A DNA stretch of 64,000 nt from Symbiodinium kawagutii (GCA_009767595.1 VSDK01022000.1:146089-210088); one strand, 5' to 3'. Numbered from the stretch's first letter, positions 12,711 through 24,145 are shown. The notes: generated by a model from the sequence alone, not told the origin. Numbers and translations are program-made.

Positions 12711-12777
12711 ATATATATGCACATTTACATATATATATATATAACGGACATATAAATAAATAAATATATATATATAT
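12711..12777. repeat. ATATAC/ATAAATA simple sequence
   Basis: AT-rich simple sequence made of TATATATGCACATTTACAT-like and ATAAATAAATAAATAT blocks. No gene is supported from 12,610 to 14,150, a region filled by this tract and five short elements. Confidence 0.8.
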
Positions 12778-13079
12778 GTACATATACATGTGTTTTTCTC
12801 ACACATGTAGGCATGTATAGTCTCTATGTGGACATTTGCACATTTGCACATGTGGAGGACATATTTCACAAGGCTTTGCATTTAGAACGGACAGCTGTGA
12901 TCAAGAGCAGGTCCAAGGTGGACCGGGGTTGTTGTAAGAACCTAACCTATTAGCTAGACACAGTGATACATGGCTAGTGGAAAACATAGCTGGTTAGTGG
13001 TTAAAAATAGAGGATAATAGCCAACAATAGGGGGTATACCAGTTACATGACCGAGATGTATATCTATCCAAAATGATAT

Positions 13080-13182
13080 GGGTATGGGTCAAGCAGTTAA
13101 CCATCAATATTACGCAAGAATAATAGGGAAAACAATGGTTAATGATGGGAACCAGGGGTACAGGGTTTTGACCCATAGCCAT
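13080..13182. repeat. Family 2 palindrome, reverse sense
   Basis: GGGTATGGGTCAAGCAGTTAA at the left and GTTTTGACCCATAGCCATG at the right. Confidence 0.75.
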
Positions 13183-13462
13183 GTGTGTAGACATGTGTAC
13201 ATATAATTGTAGATAATGGCCCGAGGTTGGTGTATACATGAGCAGTCTGCACATAGCAAGGGCCTCTAGACATTGAAATTCAAAACGCATGTAATTAATT
13301 TGTTATATGCATGCGTACTTCGAATACATACATGGGTACTTCAAATACATTTATATATATATATAAATTAATACAAATACATACATATCTGTATACAGTA
13401 CATATCATTCTATCTTCACATGTTTCTATGTACTCACCATGTATTTACATCTAAATATAATA

Positions 13463-13570
13463 ACGGTTTCTCAATATAATTAGGAAACCCCAAAAATGGT
13501 TGGTCTCCTTGTACAAATGGTAAATGCAAAGGATGATTTGGGGGTTCCCCTATTTTGAGAAACCACATAT
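13463..13570. repeat. Family 1 palindrome
   Basis: ACGGTTTCTCAATATAATTA at the left and CCCTATTTTGAGAAACCACA at the right, with a preserved GGATGATTTGGGGGTTCCCC right arm. Confidence 0.75.
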
Positions 13571-13659
13571 AAGTATATATATATATTACGCGTCTATCAT
13601 TATATGTTCACATGTTTCTATGTACTCACCATCTCTTTATATCTCAACATTCATAAAAG

Positions 13660-13771
13660 GCTGTGGGTCAAAACCCTGTACCCCTGGTTCCCCGATCATC
13701 AACCATTGTTTTCCCTATGATTGTGTTGGTGAACTTATCCCTCATCAGTTTGTTGATTTGTGTTGACCCAG
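13660..13771. repeat. Family 2 palindrome, forward sense
   Basis: GGCTGTGGGTCAAAACCCTG at the left; right end shortened to TGTGTTGACCCAG. Confidence 0.75.
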
Positions 13772-13837
13772 AACATCCTTTATCAACCATGACTAGTACT
13801 AAACCAAACATTTTGTTTGGTACCCCATCTTGAGACA

Positions 13838-13943
13838 CCACCATGTAGTAGTTGTTTAGCCGTTGTTGTTGGTTATTATCCCCCAAGATGGGGTACCACC
13901 ATAGAGTAGTTGTTTAGCCATTGTTGTTGGTTACTATCCCCCA
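13838..13943. repeat. 59-bp direct repeat from a family 4 arm
   Basis: Two adjacent near-identical units starting CACCATGTAGTAGTTGTTTA and CACCATAGAGTAGTTGTTTA, each running into TTGTTGTTGGTTA and TATCCCCCA. The unit is one arm of the family 4 palindrome described at 15,231. A further arm fragment is at about 14,944-14,985. Confidence 0.6.
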
Positions 13944-14162
13944 TTGCTGTTGATGAATATTGACTGACAGCCATCCATGGGGGATAATAATCCATGGTGG
14001 ATTTGTATCAAACACCCACAGCCATTTCATTGTTGTTGATTAATATTGATTTTGCCCAATCAGTTGGTTCAATGGAAAAAAAGGTGAAACAGGGAAGCCA
14101 TCTCAAACCATTGTGGCCGGGTATGGCGTGGAAAATATATCAATATTAATATGACCCCATAC

Positions 14163-14340
14163 CTTTCATGGAAATCTGCCTGCGAATCGCTTCGTGCATC
14201 TCCTCGCGCCAAGTGGCCCATGATTTGGATGCTCAGCGACTGGTGCGCAGGGCCTCGAACCATGATGGGAGTCATGCCCCGAGAGACAAACCTCGGCGCC
14301 GCGAAACCGCCGCGCCGCGTCCGGGACGTTGGAAACAGGT
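14163..14340 (-). CDS. Candidate exon, frame unresolved
   Basis: A GC-rich island ending, on the minus strand, in AAAG followed by GTATGG, a good donor at 14,162. Two minus frames fit: one reads GGFAAPRFVSRGMTPIMVRG and leaves in phase 2, the other reads WATWREEMHEAIRRQISMK and leaves in phase 1 if an acceptor lies near 14,245. The plus strand is also open (ending before GTGCTGG near 14,339). ATGGTT-type repeats begin immediately to the right. Confidence 0.3.
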
Positions 14341-14647
14341 GCTGGTCATGGTCAGCCGCTGGTGGGCAAATGATGGTGAAATAATGGGATCATAATGGTC
14401 AATAAGGGCTAATATAGTGGTTCATGATGGTTGACTGATGGTTCAATGACGGTTTGTGATGCTTAATCATGGGGAATAATGCTTCATGATGGTTAATGAT
14501 GGAGAATTCATGGAGAATTGACTGCTATTTGGCATTGGTGAATGGATGATTCATTGATTCTTTGGCTCATGATAGTTCATGATAAAGAAATGATGGTTGA
14601 AAGTCAAATAGCGAATGGTGCCTTGGTGGATAGAGAACAGTCAGCAC

Positions 14648-14722
14648 CCAAGCATTGCGATTGCGATCACCACATCACAGTCGCGGGTGTTCAGTTCCGA
14701 CCAGACATGAGCTCCGAGCTCC
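14648..14722 (-). CDS. Candidate 75-bp internal exon
   Basis: On the minus strand TTTCTTAAG precedes it and GTGCTG follows. It encodes ELGAHVWSELNTRDCDVVIA plus a few residues, entering with one base and leaving with two. A plus-strand alternative frame (HHITVAGVQFRPDMSSELP then stop) covers the same bases, so strand is not proven. Confidence 0.33.
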
Positions 14723-14835
14723 CTTAAGAAATCCTAGCCGCCTAAGGAGGCAGATGTCGTTGCTTTTAACCAGGAGTCTTGTTGCAGAGCTACCAGAAGG
14801 GAAATAAACAAATATGAACAAATACTGATAGCTCA

Positions 14836-14944
14836 GGGAGGGGTTTCTCAAAATAGGAGACCGCCCCAAATCATCCATTGTTGATCATTTGTAGGAATAA
14901 ACCAACTGTTTCTGCGGTACCCCTATTTGAAGAAAGCAGCATAT
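14836..14944. repeat. Family 1 palindrome, right end worn
   Basis: GGGGTTTCTCAAAATAGGAG at the left; GGTACCCCTATTTGAAGAAA at the right. Confidence 0.7.
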
Positions 14945-15074
14945 AGTGGTTGTTTAGCCATTGTTGTTGCTTATTATTATCCCAATGAATCCCTATTATT
15001 AACCATTCTAATCCCATAATATGCTTAACCATTATGAATCCCTATTAATTATGAATCCCTAAGAAACCACCAGG

Positions 15075-15200
15075 TAGCAGCCGGAGCATCAGCAGTTCTT
15101 GTTGCTACTCGCGGCTTTGCCAAAGTGCCGCTCGTGGATTGCAATGGCGATCAGGTAAAGAACTACGCCTGGCCGCTGAGGCTCGGGATTTTCCACCCGC
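15075..15200. CDS. GC-rich exon-like island, both strands open
   Basis: Plus reading: after CCACCAG, codons spell VAAGASAVLVATRGFAKVPL and continue to a possible GT at about 15,208; an internal CAG/GTAAAG donor exists at 15,164. Minus reading: an ATG at about 15,200 opens MRVENPEPQRPGVVLYLIAI and ends in TGA, with the higher third-position GC. One of the two is probably an exon; I could not choose. Confidence 0.3.
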
Positions 15201-15230
15201 ATGGAAATGGTGGTTGTCTTAAACTGATTA

Positions 15231-15337
15231 AGTAGTTGTTTAACCACTATTGTCTTAAACTGATGGTTTCATGGGGATTATAATTGTCAATAATACTGTA
15301 AGGGATAACCAAAGACAAGAATGGTTAAACAACTACT
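15231..15337. repeat. MITE-like palindrome, family 4
   Basis: Ends AGTAGTTGTTTAACC and GGTTAAACAACTACT are perfect inverted repeats of 15 bp, with ATTGTCTTAAAC paired imperfectly to AAAGACAAGAAT inside. Single arms of the same family appear at about 7,455, 13,838, 14,944, 30,229 and 63,065. Confidence 0.7.
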
Positions 15338-15340
15338 ACA

Positions 15341-15452
15341 CGGCTGCCACTAAACCATACAGGGAACCCAAAAGCTATGGTTGGTTTATTGCTCTTACAT
15401 GATGAGTGGACGATTTGTTAGATCCTATAGTTCGAGAAACCAACATATGGGT
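15341..15452. repeat. Family 1 palindrome, diverged
   Basis: Recognisable from GGTTGGTTTATTGCTCTTAC, GGACGATTTG and TTCGAGAAACCAACATATG; the left end is heavily altered. Confidence 0.55.
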
Positions 15453-15561
15453 ATGTGCCAAGCCATGGTCGTGGTACCCCCAGTCAACAAAAGGATTTTT
15501 TATGGTTAACAATAGGGATTCGTAGGGGACAATAAAGCAACAACAATGGCTAAACAACTAC

Positions 15562-15656
15562 TATATGTGCGGTTTCTTGAAATGGGGTAACCACCAAATG
15601 GTTAGTTGTTAATAGTGGATGATTTGGAGGCTTCCATATTTTGAGAAGCACCCATA
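15562..15656. repeat. Family 1 palindrome, short copy
   Basis: GCGGTTTCTTGAAATGGGGT at the left and CATATTTTGAGAAGCACCCA at the right. It abuts the next family 2 copy with no spacer. Confidence 0.7.
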
Positions 15657-15772
15657 CGGCTATGGGTCCATATTTATCAACCAACTAGTAGAGGGTTCAC
15701 CAACAATTTCATAGGGCAAACAATCGTTAATGATGGGGAAGCAGGGGTACAGGATTTTGACCCGAAGCCATA
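15657..15772. repeat. Family 2 palindrome, reverse sense
   Basis: CGGCTATGGGTCCATATTTA at the left and GATTTTGACCCGAAGCCATA at the right. Confidence 0.7.
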
Positions 15773-15915
15773 TAATTCTACATTTAGCTGATAAATGCAC
15801 TTACCTCAGTGACTTGTGCAAAAGATGTGATGTAATTATCATAGATCAATCATGTTTTGTCTGTGATTTTGTGTGTATGTATCAAATTTTGTATGCTTGG
15901 TGTACAAAAAAGTCC

Positions 15916-16140
15916 CTAAGGAGCACAGCTGAATTTGGTGAACATACGTGCACAGTGGCGCTCGCGGTCCGTGCCTATGTAAATCCAGGGGGGAAAATGT
16001 ACGACACGGGTCCCAAATGTCGATCTGTCCACATTGTCCGTGGCTGGAGTGAAGTCTTCTGTCTCCTCCTGGGCGCAAGGAAAGCGTTGTGAGGAGGCTA
16101 ATGTCGCAATGCTGACTGACAGAAGAAACCCGAAACGCAT
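15916..16140 (-). CDS. Candidate small secreted protein, or first exon
   Basis: A 74-codon minus frame from ATG at 16,140 to TAG at 15,916. It starts MRFGFLLSVSIATLASSQ, which has the shape of a cleavable signal peptide, followed by a polar mature part with three cysteines. The frame is open further upstream to 16,185. A possible GC donor lies inside (TAG/GCACGG), so this may be only a first exon. A plus-strand frame (16,034-16,285) overlaps and cannot be excluded. No family recognised. Confidence 0.3.
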   Translation of the reverse strand: MRFGFLLSVSIATLASSQRFPCAQEETEDFTPATDNVDRSTFGTRVVHFPPWIYIGTDRERHCARMFTKFSCAP

Positions 16141-16289
16141 CCGACAAAAAGGGGGTTTGGATATGAGTGAAGAGCACCCGCCCATGATTTTGTTTCACCC
16201 CAAGCAAGACTCTTGTGTTGTTTGGCACTTGAACAAAGCTTTTGACCTACGAATTGACAATATCTTTCTTTCCTGTGGAGAGTGATCCT

Positions 16290-17520
16290 TCAGTTTGCCA
16301 AGGAAATGTGAAATAATAAAACGAGACCCCGACAACACCAGACATTTCACGTACCTTGTTAGCTCTGCACAATCGAACGTATCGTAATGAATATGAAACC
16401 TGGCTTGGGAGTCCTGACAGCAGTTGTTGGCTATGTTAGGGACATCCCAATTTGTCCATCCCTAATAGTACAGTACATCAGCTTGCCTTTCTGGTTTCTG
16501 ACACCGAGTACTTGTCCAAACATATTTTAAGGTGCCGCTATGAGCATGACTCACTGGATGCCTTTTTGCCAAAAAAATCATCAACTCGGTAACTCGGGAT
16601 ATTGGATTGCGGTGTCGGTGTTATCCAAGCCGTTTTTAACTGAACTGTAAACCGCAACTGTGATTGAATAGGGTGCCACACTTTCTTTCTGTGATTATGG
16701 GCTACTGCCGTCCTATACCCGTGGAAAGCAACCGCTACTGCCATCAGTTGATAGTTGGTATTTACATATGTGTATTGCCTCATATAAGGGCATGTATGTG
16801 TGTATATATATATACAAACCCATGTCCACCTATCATTCTGTCTCTATATCACTATACCATAAACCTATCAATACGAGCAGTATATACACACATATCATAT
16901 GTAATCACATGCACAAATATACTATTACATACCTTCACTGATGGTTGAGAGTGACTTCTGACGGCAAATGTCAACACCTCATGTCATCTTATCTACTGGA
17001 GCAAAGAGACCAAATTGCCGATCAATACATTACAGAAATCAACCATGATTGAACATGGTCAACAGTTCTTACTTACCAAGCCGCCAACCAAGCAACAAAC
17101 CAACCAGCCATTGGTACAGCTACTTGACCATTAGAACCGATTATAGCTACTAAAGGCATTAGTTACTAACCAATCAACCAACCAACCAATCAACCAACCA
17201 ACCCATGTTGCCACAAATATTAACCATTGCTGCGCATGTATGTTTTAGCTTCAATCAAGATCGCCCATCAAATTTGGTGATTATCAACCAGTTTTGTGAA
17301 CACCTACGAGCCGTCGTGAACCACTGTCAACGTTGACAAATCACCAACATGTCACAACCATCCTCAAACGTCAACTTCGGTTAGTAATTGAGCAATATAT
17401 TCACTATCATTAATAATATGAACTGCTCGTTACCTCAACTGTTGTTGTGAACTGAATATGGATTTTTGAACCAGACACATATCTGATGGGCTATCATTAG
17501 CCATTCCGGTTGGCCAAGCC
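16290..17520. other. Stretch without a supported gene
   Basis: AT-rich DNA with a TATATATA block near 16,804, then ACCAACCAACC words (17,090-17,205). Only short frames with no splice partners. Confidence 0.5.
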
Positions 17521-17592
17521 ACTAGCTGGATGGTGCTTGAAACACCCCTCTGAAAATATTGGTCAACCAACCAAGAATCCATTAACAACCAC
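17521..17592. repeat. Family 3 fragment
   Basis: Left arm only: AGCTGGATGGTGCTTGAAAC, then CCTCTGAAAATATTGGTCAA. Confidence 0.55.
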
Positions 17593-17838
17593 TACGAGTT
17601 TTGACAACTTATCAATGTGCACTAGAAACCATTCGTAGCCATCATTTAGCCATCATTGAACCATCACTTAACCATCAATGAACCATCAATGAAACATCAA
17701 TGAACCATCAGTCAATCCTAATTCAATCATTCAATCATCATTTCACCAGCATTAAATCTTCTTTTCACCAACATGTTAAGATAATATAACTAGCATTCAT
17801 TATTTTACCATCATCAACCCTCATTAAATCATCCTCAC

Positions 17839-20197
17839 CTGTCCCCGCAAACCAATCTCGATCTGAGTGCCACACCAGCTGTGACATGGGCGCCGGCACG
17901 GCGGCCAGTCGTTGGGTCACCTGGTCTGCTGGACCGTTTTGATTGCATGGTTAATTGATGCTGGTGCCAAAACAGTGGTTTCCACTTGTTTTTTGGTAAT
18001 TAAAAATAACTACTAGCTAAAAGCTCAAATCAACTAATAGCTAATGGCTAATGACTCAGTATTGATGCCACTGTTTTTCGGTCATACAAATAACTAATAG
18101 ACTAATAGCCAATCACCCGGATTAACTAATAGTTAATAACTCAATTTTGATGAGTTATTGAACAAGTTAATAATGACTAATAACTCAATAACTCAATCAA
18201 TAACGAATAACCAATGGGTTAACCAACAACCAATAATAACTCAATCAATGGCTAATAGGATAATTTTTCATGGGGCCCATTGGTTACCCTATGGCAGGGC
18301 ACATACCCAAAGCAAAGACAATGGTTCATTGTGAACTGATAGATGATTGATGAATGGAAAAAACAATGTGTTGACTACACTCTGGTGATCGAACATGGCC
18401 GTGGAAAATCACCACTTCCAATAGGTAAGTCATCTATAAATGGTGGATTGTCCATTGCTATGTTTGATCACCAGAGCGTAATGTCGACTGATGCTAATGG
18501 TTGACCAATGAATCACAGCGGTGACTCATGGTTGACGAAGTTTCAACTTGTGAAGTGGTTGACTGAATGAATGGATAACTAATGGTTGACTGATGGTTGA
18601 CTAATGAATATTTAATGGATAATCATGATGAATGAAGTCAAACCACTAGTTGTGAACCATTGGTCGAGAATGGTTAACTAGTGGTGACTAACCCTATTAC
18701 CTATTGAGCAATGGATGATGAGCGTAAATCATAAATCCATTGTCACTTCATGGTTAACAAAGGTTGACAGATGGTTCACTAATGGGAAACCAAACTCATG
18801 GATCAGCATGGATTAATGCATGCTAGATTCATGATCAATGGTACCTCAATGCTTGATTATATAATTAATGTTGTCAATACGGGTGAATTCTGCTTAATTC
18901 GCGTGCAACCCGTGGTTGATGACGATAAATGAACGATTCATTCTTCTACAATTCATTGTTCATAGACATTAGTGAGTCATGACCATTGTAGTGATTGGTT
19001 AAATGAAGGTGAGTTACAAAAGTCATAATGATTTTGACAACTATTCCACCAATCATAATGTTCTAAGAAAGCTTAATCAATCCTGGTTGAATGATGGTGG
19101 ATAGATCTTGGTCTCCTAAGCTTGTATCGTTGTGCCGTTTGTTGATGGCCTCATTGTGCTCCACACTAAGCAACACATTTCTCAGTGGAAAGCATCAGCC
19201 CCGAGCCCTGGCATGATGGAAATCTTGACTCCAACAACTCGAGTATTATATGTATTATACATTTTGTTGATGGCTTGAGTTGTGGGACATCACGTGATGT
19301 TGGAAGTGTTTTTTTGTATATTCTCGTGGGGCCATGTAGGTTGCCCTTCATCCTCTGACTAAGCGAGCTGGGTGCGAACCTTTTACCCAGCTGGGGATGT
19401 TTCTCAGTCGTCAGTTTGGGGTAACCCTATCCATCATCCAATGTCTTTGAGGGGTCCAATCATTTGGTAGTGATCATGACTATAGTGATCATTTATATAT
19501 AGGGGTCCAATCATCCAAGTTATCAAGCATTTATCACGTGATAAACCATCAATTTTTCGGGGGGTCCATCTGCAACATCCATCTGCAACGTCGCTTGCCA
19601 GAAAGTACGACCAGCGGCGGGTGGTTGAACCACCCCGACATGAAAAATATGCCGGCGAATCAACCAACCATCACAAATGCTTGGGAAAACTAGAAAATGG
19701 GACAACCACCAACCAGAGCTTCTAATTGTCATACTGAAGAGATTGTAATCGACAGTAGAATTTGCTGGTGATAAACGTACAATGCATGTTGCAACAAATC
19801 ATCAGCCAATCATTAATTGAACAAATCATCCTCAAATACACCATAGATCCAATTCTCTGGTCCTCAAAGACCCGAATGTTACCAAGAACAGCGGGTGATT
19901 CCTATCAAATACTGCCGGTTCGTCAAACAGTCATACCGTCTGACACTGCTACATGTTGAATGACTAATTGATAAACCAATTCAGTCCACCACCAAATAGA
20001 AATGGTTAACCATTTGATGCTTCGCCATTCATGGACCTTAATAGTCAACCATTACCCAATCATTCATCAGCAAAGAGTTGACCAACTGCTGCAGCTCCAC
20101 CTTGATCTTCTCCTGTAAGAAAGACGCCTCATCTGGATGGAAGGAGCAATCCTCAGAGAAGGCCATGCGAGCGGTTGCACCCGTGATCTTTACATGG
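17839..20197 (-). CDS. Candidate three-exon segment, unknown protein
   Basis: Minus exons 20197-20083, 19237-19177 and 17928-17839. The first follows ATCCAG, reads VKITGATARMAFSEDCSFHP and onward, and ends before GTCAAC in phase 0. The second (phase 0 in, 1 out) has a weak GTGTTG donor. The third lies between GGTCCAG and a strong GTGAGG donor, reads VTQRLAAVPAPMSQLVWHSD, and enters with two bases, so all three join in frame. The first and third have good coding look and splice sites; the middle is doubtful. The left flank of the last exon is AACCATCA-rich and its right flank ATGGTTAAT-rich. Function unknown. Confidence 0.38.
17941..19080. repeat. Degenerate ATGGTT / GACTGATGG repeat field
   Basis: Over 1 kb of diverged short words such as ATGGTTGACTAATG and CTAATAGCTAATAACTC, with no open frame of note and no element ends. 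It fills the proposed intron between 17,928 and 19,177. Confidence 0.55.
19615..19716. repeat. Family 3 palindrome
   Basis: CGGCGGGTGGTTGAACCACC at the left and GACAACCACCAACCAG at the right. A 13-bp tandem duplication (GTTGCAGATGGA on the minus strand) lies just left of it. Confidence 0.7.
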
Positions 20198-20721
20198 CTG
20201 GATGCTGGGCGTGGTTAACGATGGTTTTAGATTGATGATGGTAAAATCATGATTAAAACATGCTGGAATATGGTTCTTCTGGGCAAATGATCAAAAGCTA
20301 TGGCCAAGTCTCCCTAATTCATGGACATGTTGTTTGACAGTAGTAAAACAGAAATCTTTGGATGCTGGTTGGGTACCTGTAAAACATCGTAAAACCATTA
20401 TTGAACATCCATGTTCAACGATGACTCGTTAGTTGCGGTTGCATAAACTTATCCTAAACATCGTGTCAAATGGTGAAACAATAGTGAGATGGCCAAATCC
20501 TCTAATCCTCAGTATAGAACCTATATTCACATCACGCAAACATCTGTATAATTCATTTCCGCGCGACTTAGAATAATTAAACAGGACTGACGATATGTCA
20601 GCAAGTTTTTGGTACAAGATGAGTTCAACTGACTAACTGCATGGCAAGCAAATTGAAACACGTCATCACCTATCAAGAATATCTATATACACTTCATAGC
20701 TACCAAGATCCAGGGAATTAG

Positions 20722-20904
20722 TTGGACATTGCTAGTCTATTGTTGCTGTTGATTTTCATGTTCCTTGTGGTCTTCAAATGTGCCTGTCAAAACGAGCCTT
20801 GCGGCCAAAGAGATACAGTGTATGTTTCAGGCTGTGAATATGTAAGATGTAGTGACATCATACGTACATATAAATGTGCATTCGGGTGTATGTCTGCTGT
20901 TTGA
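20722..20904 (+). CDS. Possible small cysteine-rich secreted peptide
   Basis: A 60-codon frame opening MDIASLLLLLIFMFLVVF, a strongly hydrophobic leader, followed by a short mature region with seven cysteines (pattern C.C....C....C near its start, then C....C and C...C). The layout fits a small disulfide-rich secreted peptide, but the track is AT-rich, short, and lacks any second line of evidence, so chance is a serious alternative. No family is assigned. Confidence 0.25.
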   Translation: MDIASLLLLLIFMFLVVFKCACQNEPCGQRDTVYVSGCEYVRCSDIIRTYKCAFGCMSAV

Positions 20905-21561
20905 TATGTGTGATTGTCTAAAACATATTTCATGCGTAAAATATAATTACACTTAGGATCATTTAGGTGTGTGAGGTATAAATGTATAAGTTACATCACT
21001 ATCTGTGACATGTCTGCATGGCAATCCTTTCAGATAGACAAGTAGAAGGGTAGATTAACGGATGCATTTATAGATACACAAATAGACAGGTACTGTAGAT
21101 AAATAAATAGATAGATAGGAAAAACAGAATTGAAGGGTATCAAGAAATACACAATGGCAAAGGCTCGCTTTCAATCAACGTGTTCTGGCCTGCCAAAATG
21201 GGCCAACATGAGTAGATCGTCGTCCGTTCCTCAAAAAGAAAATGCAGCAAGCACCAGTCAACTAATCCAGTTCATCTACCCACCCATGCAGCCAAAACAA
21301 CGAGTCTGAACAGTGGACGATTGGATACTGGATGTTCATACCGGCATCATCCAGGATCGAACCTTGTAATCAACCCTGTCTCATGTTTCGTGCGTCCGTC
21401 AAATAGGTTCCTGTGTCCATAGCCACGGTTTAACCCAAAAATGATGTGATGGCACTCAATTTCAGGCCCTTTTTTTTCTGGTCTGCCCCAAATGGAGTGG
21501 CGATCGAACCTCCTACCAAAAAGGGTGTGGTGATTGTAGTGACTTTTCAGGCGGAATCATG

Positions 21562-21744
21562 ACTGGTTGGCGGTTTCAACTGCTATGAGAAATATGAGGC
21601 AACCAACCAACCAACCAGCCATTTGGTAATATTTGGTCAACCGACCAACCAACCAACCAACCAACCAACCAACCAACCAACCAACCAACCAACAATTAGG
21701 ATCCATTAGGATCAACCAACCAACCATTAACCACCAACCAAATG
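21562..21744. repeat. Family 3 copy expanded by an AACC tandem tract
   Basis: Left end TGACTGGTTGGCGGTTTCAA, right end ATTAACCACCAACC. The middle (21,645-21,692) has become about twelve AACC units, a plausible expansion of the CAACCAACCAACC that every family 3 copy carries. Confidence 0.65.
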
Positions 21745-21782
21745 GTCATCCATTCTGAAATGGTTGGGCGGAACTATCTGCC

Positions 21783-21875
21783 CGGCGCCGCTGCAGACCA
21801 CCCAGGATCTTCCGTCGTCAGTGGCTCTTGTGCCGTGACAAGTGCCACAAAGGCAGCGCCAGCGAAGCTTCGCAT
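21783..21875 (-). CDS. GC-rich candidate exon, two minus frames possible
   Basis: One minus frame opens at ATG 21,875 with MRSFAGAAFVALVTAQEP, like a signal peptide. Another, entered after CCTAG at 21,880, reads LRWRCLCGTCHGTRATDDGR and has the higher third-position GC. A possible non-GT donor ends it at about 21,780. AACC repeats lie left and ATGGTTAATGATGG words lie right. Confidence 0.35.
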
Positions 21876-22268
21876 GGCCTAGGCTTCAACAGCTAGGAGT
21901 GTGGGACCTGATGATAGATCCATAGCAATTCACAATGATAAACCAATGGTTGATATAGACATTAATAGCAAGAAACCAATGGTTAATGATGGTTAATTCA
22001 TGATGGTTTCAATGATGATTGATAATTATCAATAATGGTTTATAGTCGGGGATAGTAACGAACAATAGTTCTTGATGCTTATCAATGGTAGATCCATAGT
22101 AAACTATTCCCAGTGTACCTTGAATAGCTCGTGATTTACCATCACAAACCGGGTTTATTAATGTGGATCTGACACGACCAAGCTTCCCTTTGTCACAACA
22201 AACCGCAGTGGTCAAGCCTGGTCTCGAACAAAGGGATTTCATTCTGCAGCAAAATCACGGTTTCTCAC

Positions 22269-22881
22269 CACCTGACTTGCCCCTTTGCAAACATAGAACC
22301 GTTGGCCCCTGACGGAGCTGTGGTGATTGGTGCCAAGGGTCAGTGTATTTTCCACCGCTTTGAAAAATGATCAAACCCTATGATCCATTGAAGAAATCCA
22401 TAGAAATCCTGGTTCTTGGGTTCAAGGATTCAAGGGGGGTCTTTTCCACCAATCGAACCTCTATGAAAGGCCTGATCCTCGGTCGCGTCATCGACTGCTG
22501 CCGAGTGGCTGCCGATCGTTTGTAAAGGTTCGATCACCTCCGCTGCGCTGGGCGTTGCTCTGGCAGTTTCTCACAAGTTTCCCAACATCACGGTACAGTT
22601 GTGGGTCAGGGGCCCCTGCACCCATGGCGAACACCCCATAGACCAAAGTAGAGAAGCTGTTGGGATGTTCATCTACCATCTACCCCTTTAAGTTGCTAAG
22701 TCTTGGCACATACATGGTATCACCATAAATGGTTGTACCATGCTGTACCACCAACCATTCCATCACTCAACGGTTGTTGTAGCCATGGGGGGTATACCAG
22801 GTCCAGGGATCAAGGCCCGACCGTTGCGGTCGGATTTTGCCGGCCAGCTTGGAACCCGATCCAAGGGGTCGAACACAAGAG
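22269..22881 (-). CDS. Three phase-consistent internal exons, unknown protein
   Basis: Minus exons 22881-22798, 22672-22538 and 22317-22269 (84, 135 and 49 bp). The first follows a pyrimidine-rich TTTCCTTCGGAG and ends before GTATAC; the second ends before GTGATC; the third follows CCACAG and ends before GTGAGA. Phases agree (1, 1, 2). Readable segments are LVFDPLDRVPSWPAKSDRNG, FSTLVYGVFAMGAGAPDPQL and GANGSMFAKGQV. The second exon's acceptor (GGTAG) lacks a pyrimidine tract; an alternative at CAACAG 16 bp downstream would break phase. A nearby patch at 22,204-22,243 may be a further exon. No family recognised; start and end exons not found. Confidence 0.45.
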
Positions 22882-22989
22882 CTCCGAAGGAAACAAACAA
22901 ACACAAAATGGATCAAAATGAGCCGTTTCGGAAAACCTCCGTAGTACATGCTGTTCTGACAGAATAACCTTCCCTATGAAATCAATGAA

Positions 22990-23756
22990 CGACTTTTATT
23001 TTGCTGCTCAAATGATTTTTGTTGGATTTTGTTGATGCATTCGCAGTGACCTCAATCCGAAGTCCTGTCCATGTCGGCTGGATAAAGGCAAGCCCAGGGC
23101 CCCATCTCCAAATGGTTCAGAAGTACATAGATTTACCATGACCAACTACCATTATCATGCATGACATTGGTTTGAACAGCATCCTGGGCTGCAAACATTT
23201 CTGAATAGCTGCGGATATTTCCAAATAGATCCAAATAGAAAGATCTGCAGTAGTTATATCTACCATAAATAGTACGTACCCTAGGTAGGCCTAGTTATGA
23301 ACCAATTTTGCTAGGTAGGGGTCCCTCCTTGTAGGATCACGTGGGCAACCATTTTTGAAGACTGTGTCGCTGGATTCTTCACCGCAAAACCGCCAAAGTG
23401 CCTGAATGCAGCCAAGGCTCGTATGGAAATAAGGGTTGAGATGGGGTTCCCAACACTGAGCAAATCATACGGCAGCGGGGTCGTGGAATGACTGGGATGT
23501 CAATGGCAACAGATCCGGCTGTTCTGCTATCAGGCTATACCACTGCTGTCGGTATTAACAGCCATGACCGCTGCTGCAAACTGCCAACAATGATAGACAA
23601 ATCATAAAGGACTAAGCAGTCTGGCAATCATACGGCATAGCAAATTGAGATTCATGTTCCTATGTACACATGTAAATTTGTGTATACAAAGGAAGTGTGC
23701 AATATATAACGCACATTCAACCCTCAACGAAATAAATGATTCCGCAACAACAACTA
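22990..23756. other. Mixed stretch with unresolved exon-like patches
   Basis: Patches at about 23,055-23,115 (minus: WRWGPGLAFIQPTWTGL before GTCACT) and 23,365-23,510 (open in plus and two minus frames) look coding, but I found no consistent splice chain. The rest is AT-rich. Confidence 0.3.
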
Positions 23757-23868
23757 TCCCAGGGGTTCTTTAAATGGGGGCGCCCTGAAATCATCCTTTG
23801 TACTAGCCATTAGTAATAAACCATCCATAACTTGGGGGTTCCCCTGTTTTGAGAAACACTCATAGTGT
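23757..23868. repeat. Family 1 palindrome
   Basis: AGGGGTTCTTTAAATGGGGG at the left and CTGTTTTGAGAAACACTCAT at the right; central ATTAGTAATAAACCATCC intact. Confidence 0.75.
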
Positions 23869-24145
23869 TTGGTCAAGCTTGTGATTCCAAGAGAAAAAAT
23901 GTATCGTGCATCTATCGCGCTACCGATCAGCTCAAACTCTGCCAAGCAATGGTTTCGATGGTGGATGTTGGCTGCCGGGCTAGCAGGAGTTGGGTTTGCA
24001 GCTGGGAGGGCCCCACAAAATTTATGGTTGAGTTTCAACCTGAATCTACCATTAGTACCCATTAGATGCCAAAGCTTTACAAAGAATAGCCGCATATGTT
24101 GGCCAGTTCACCTGCTTGACACAGGCTTGATCCAGTCACCGAGAT

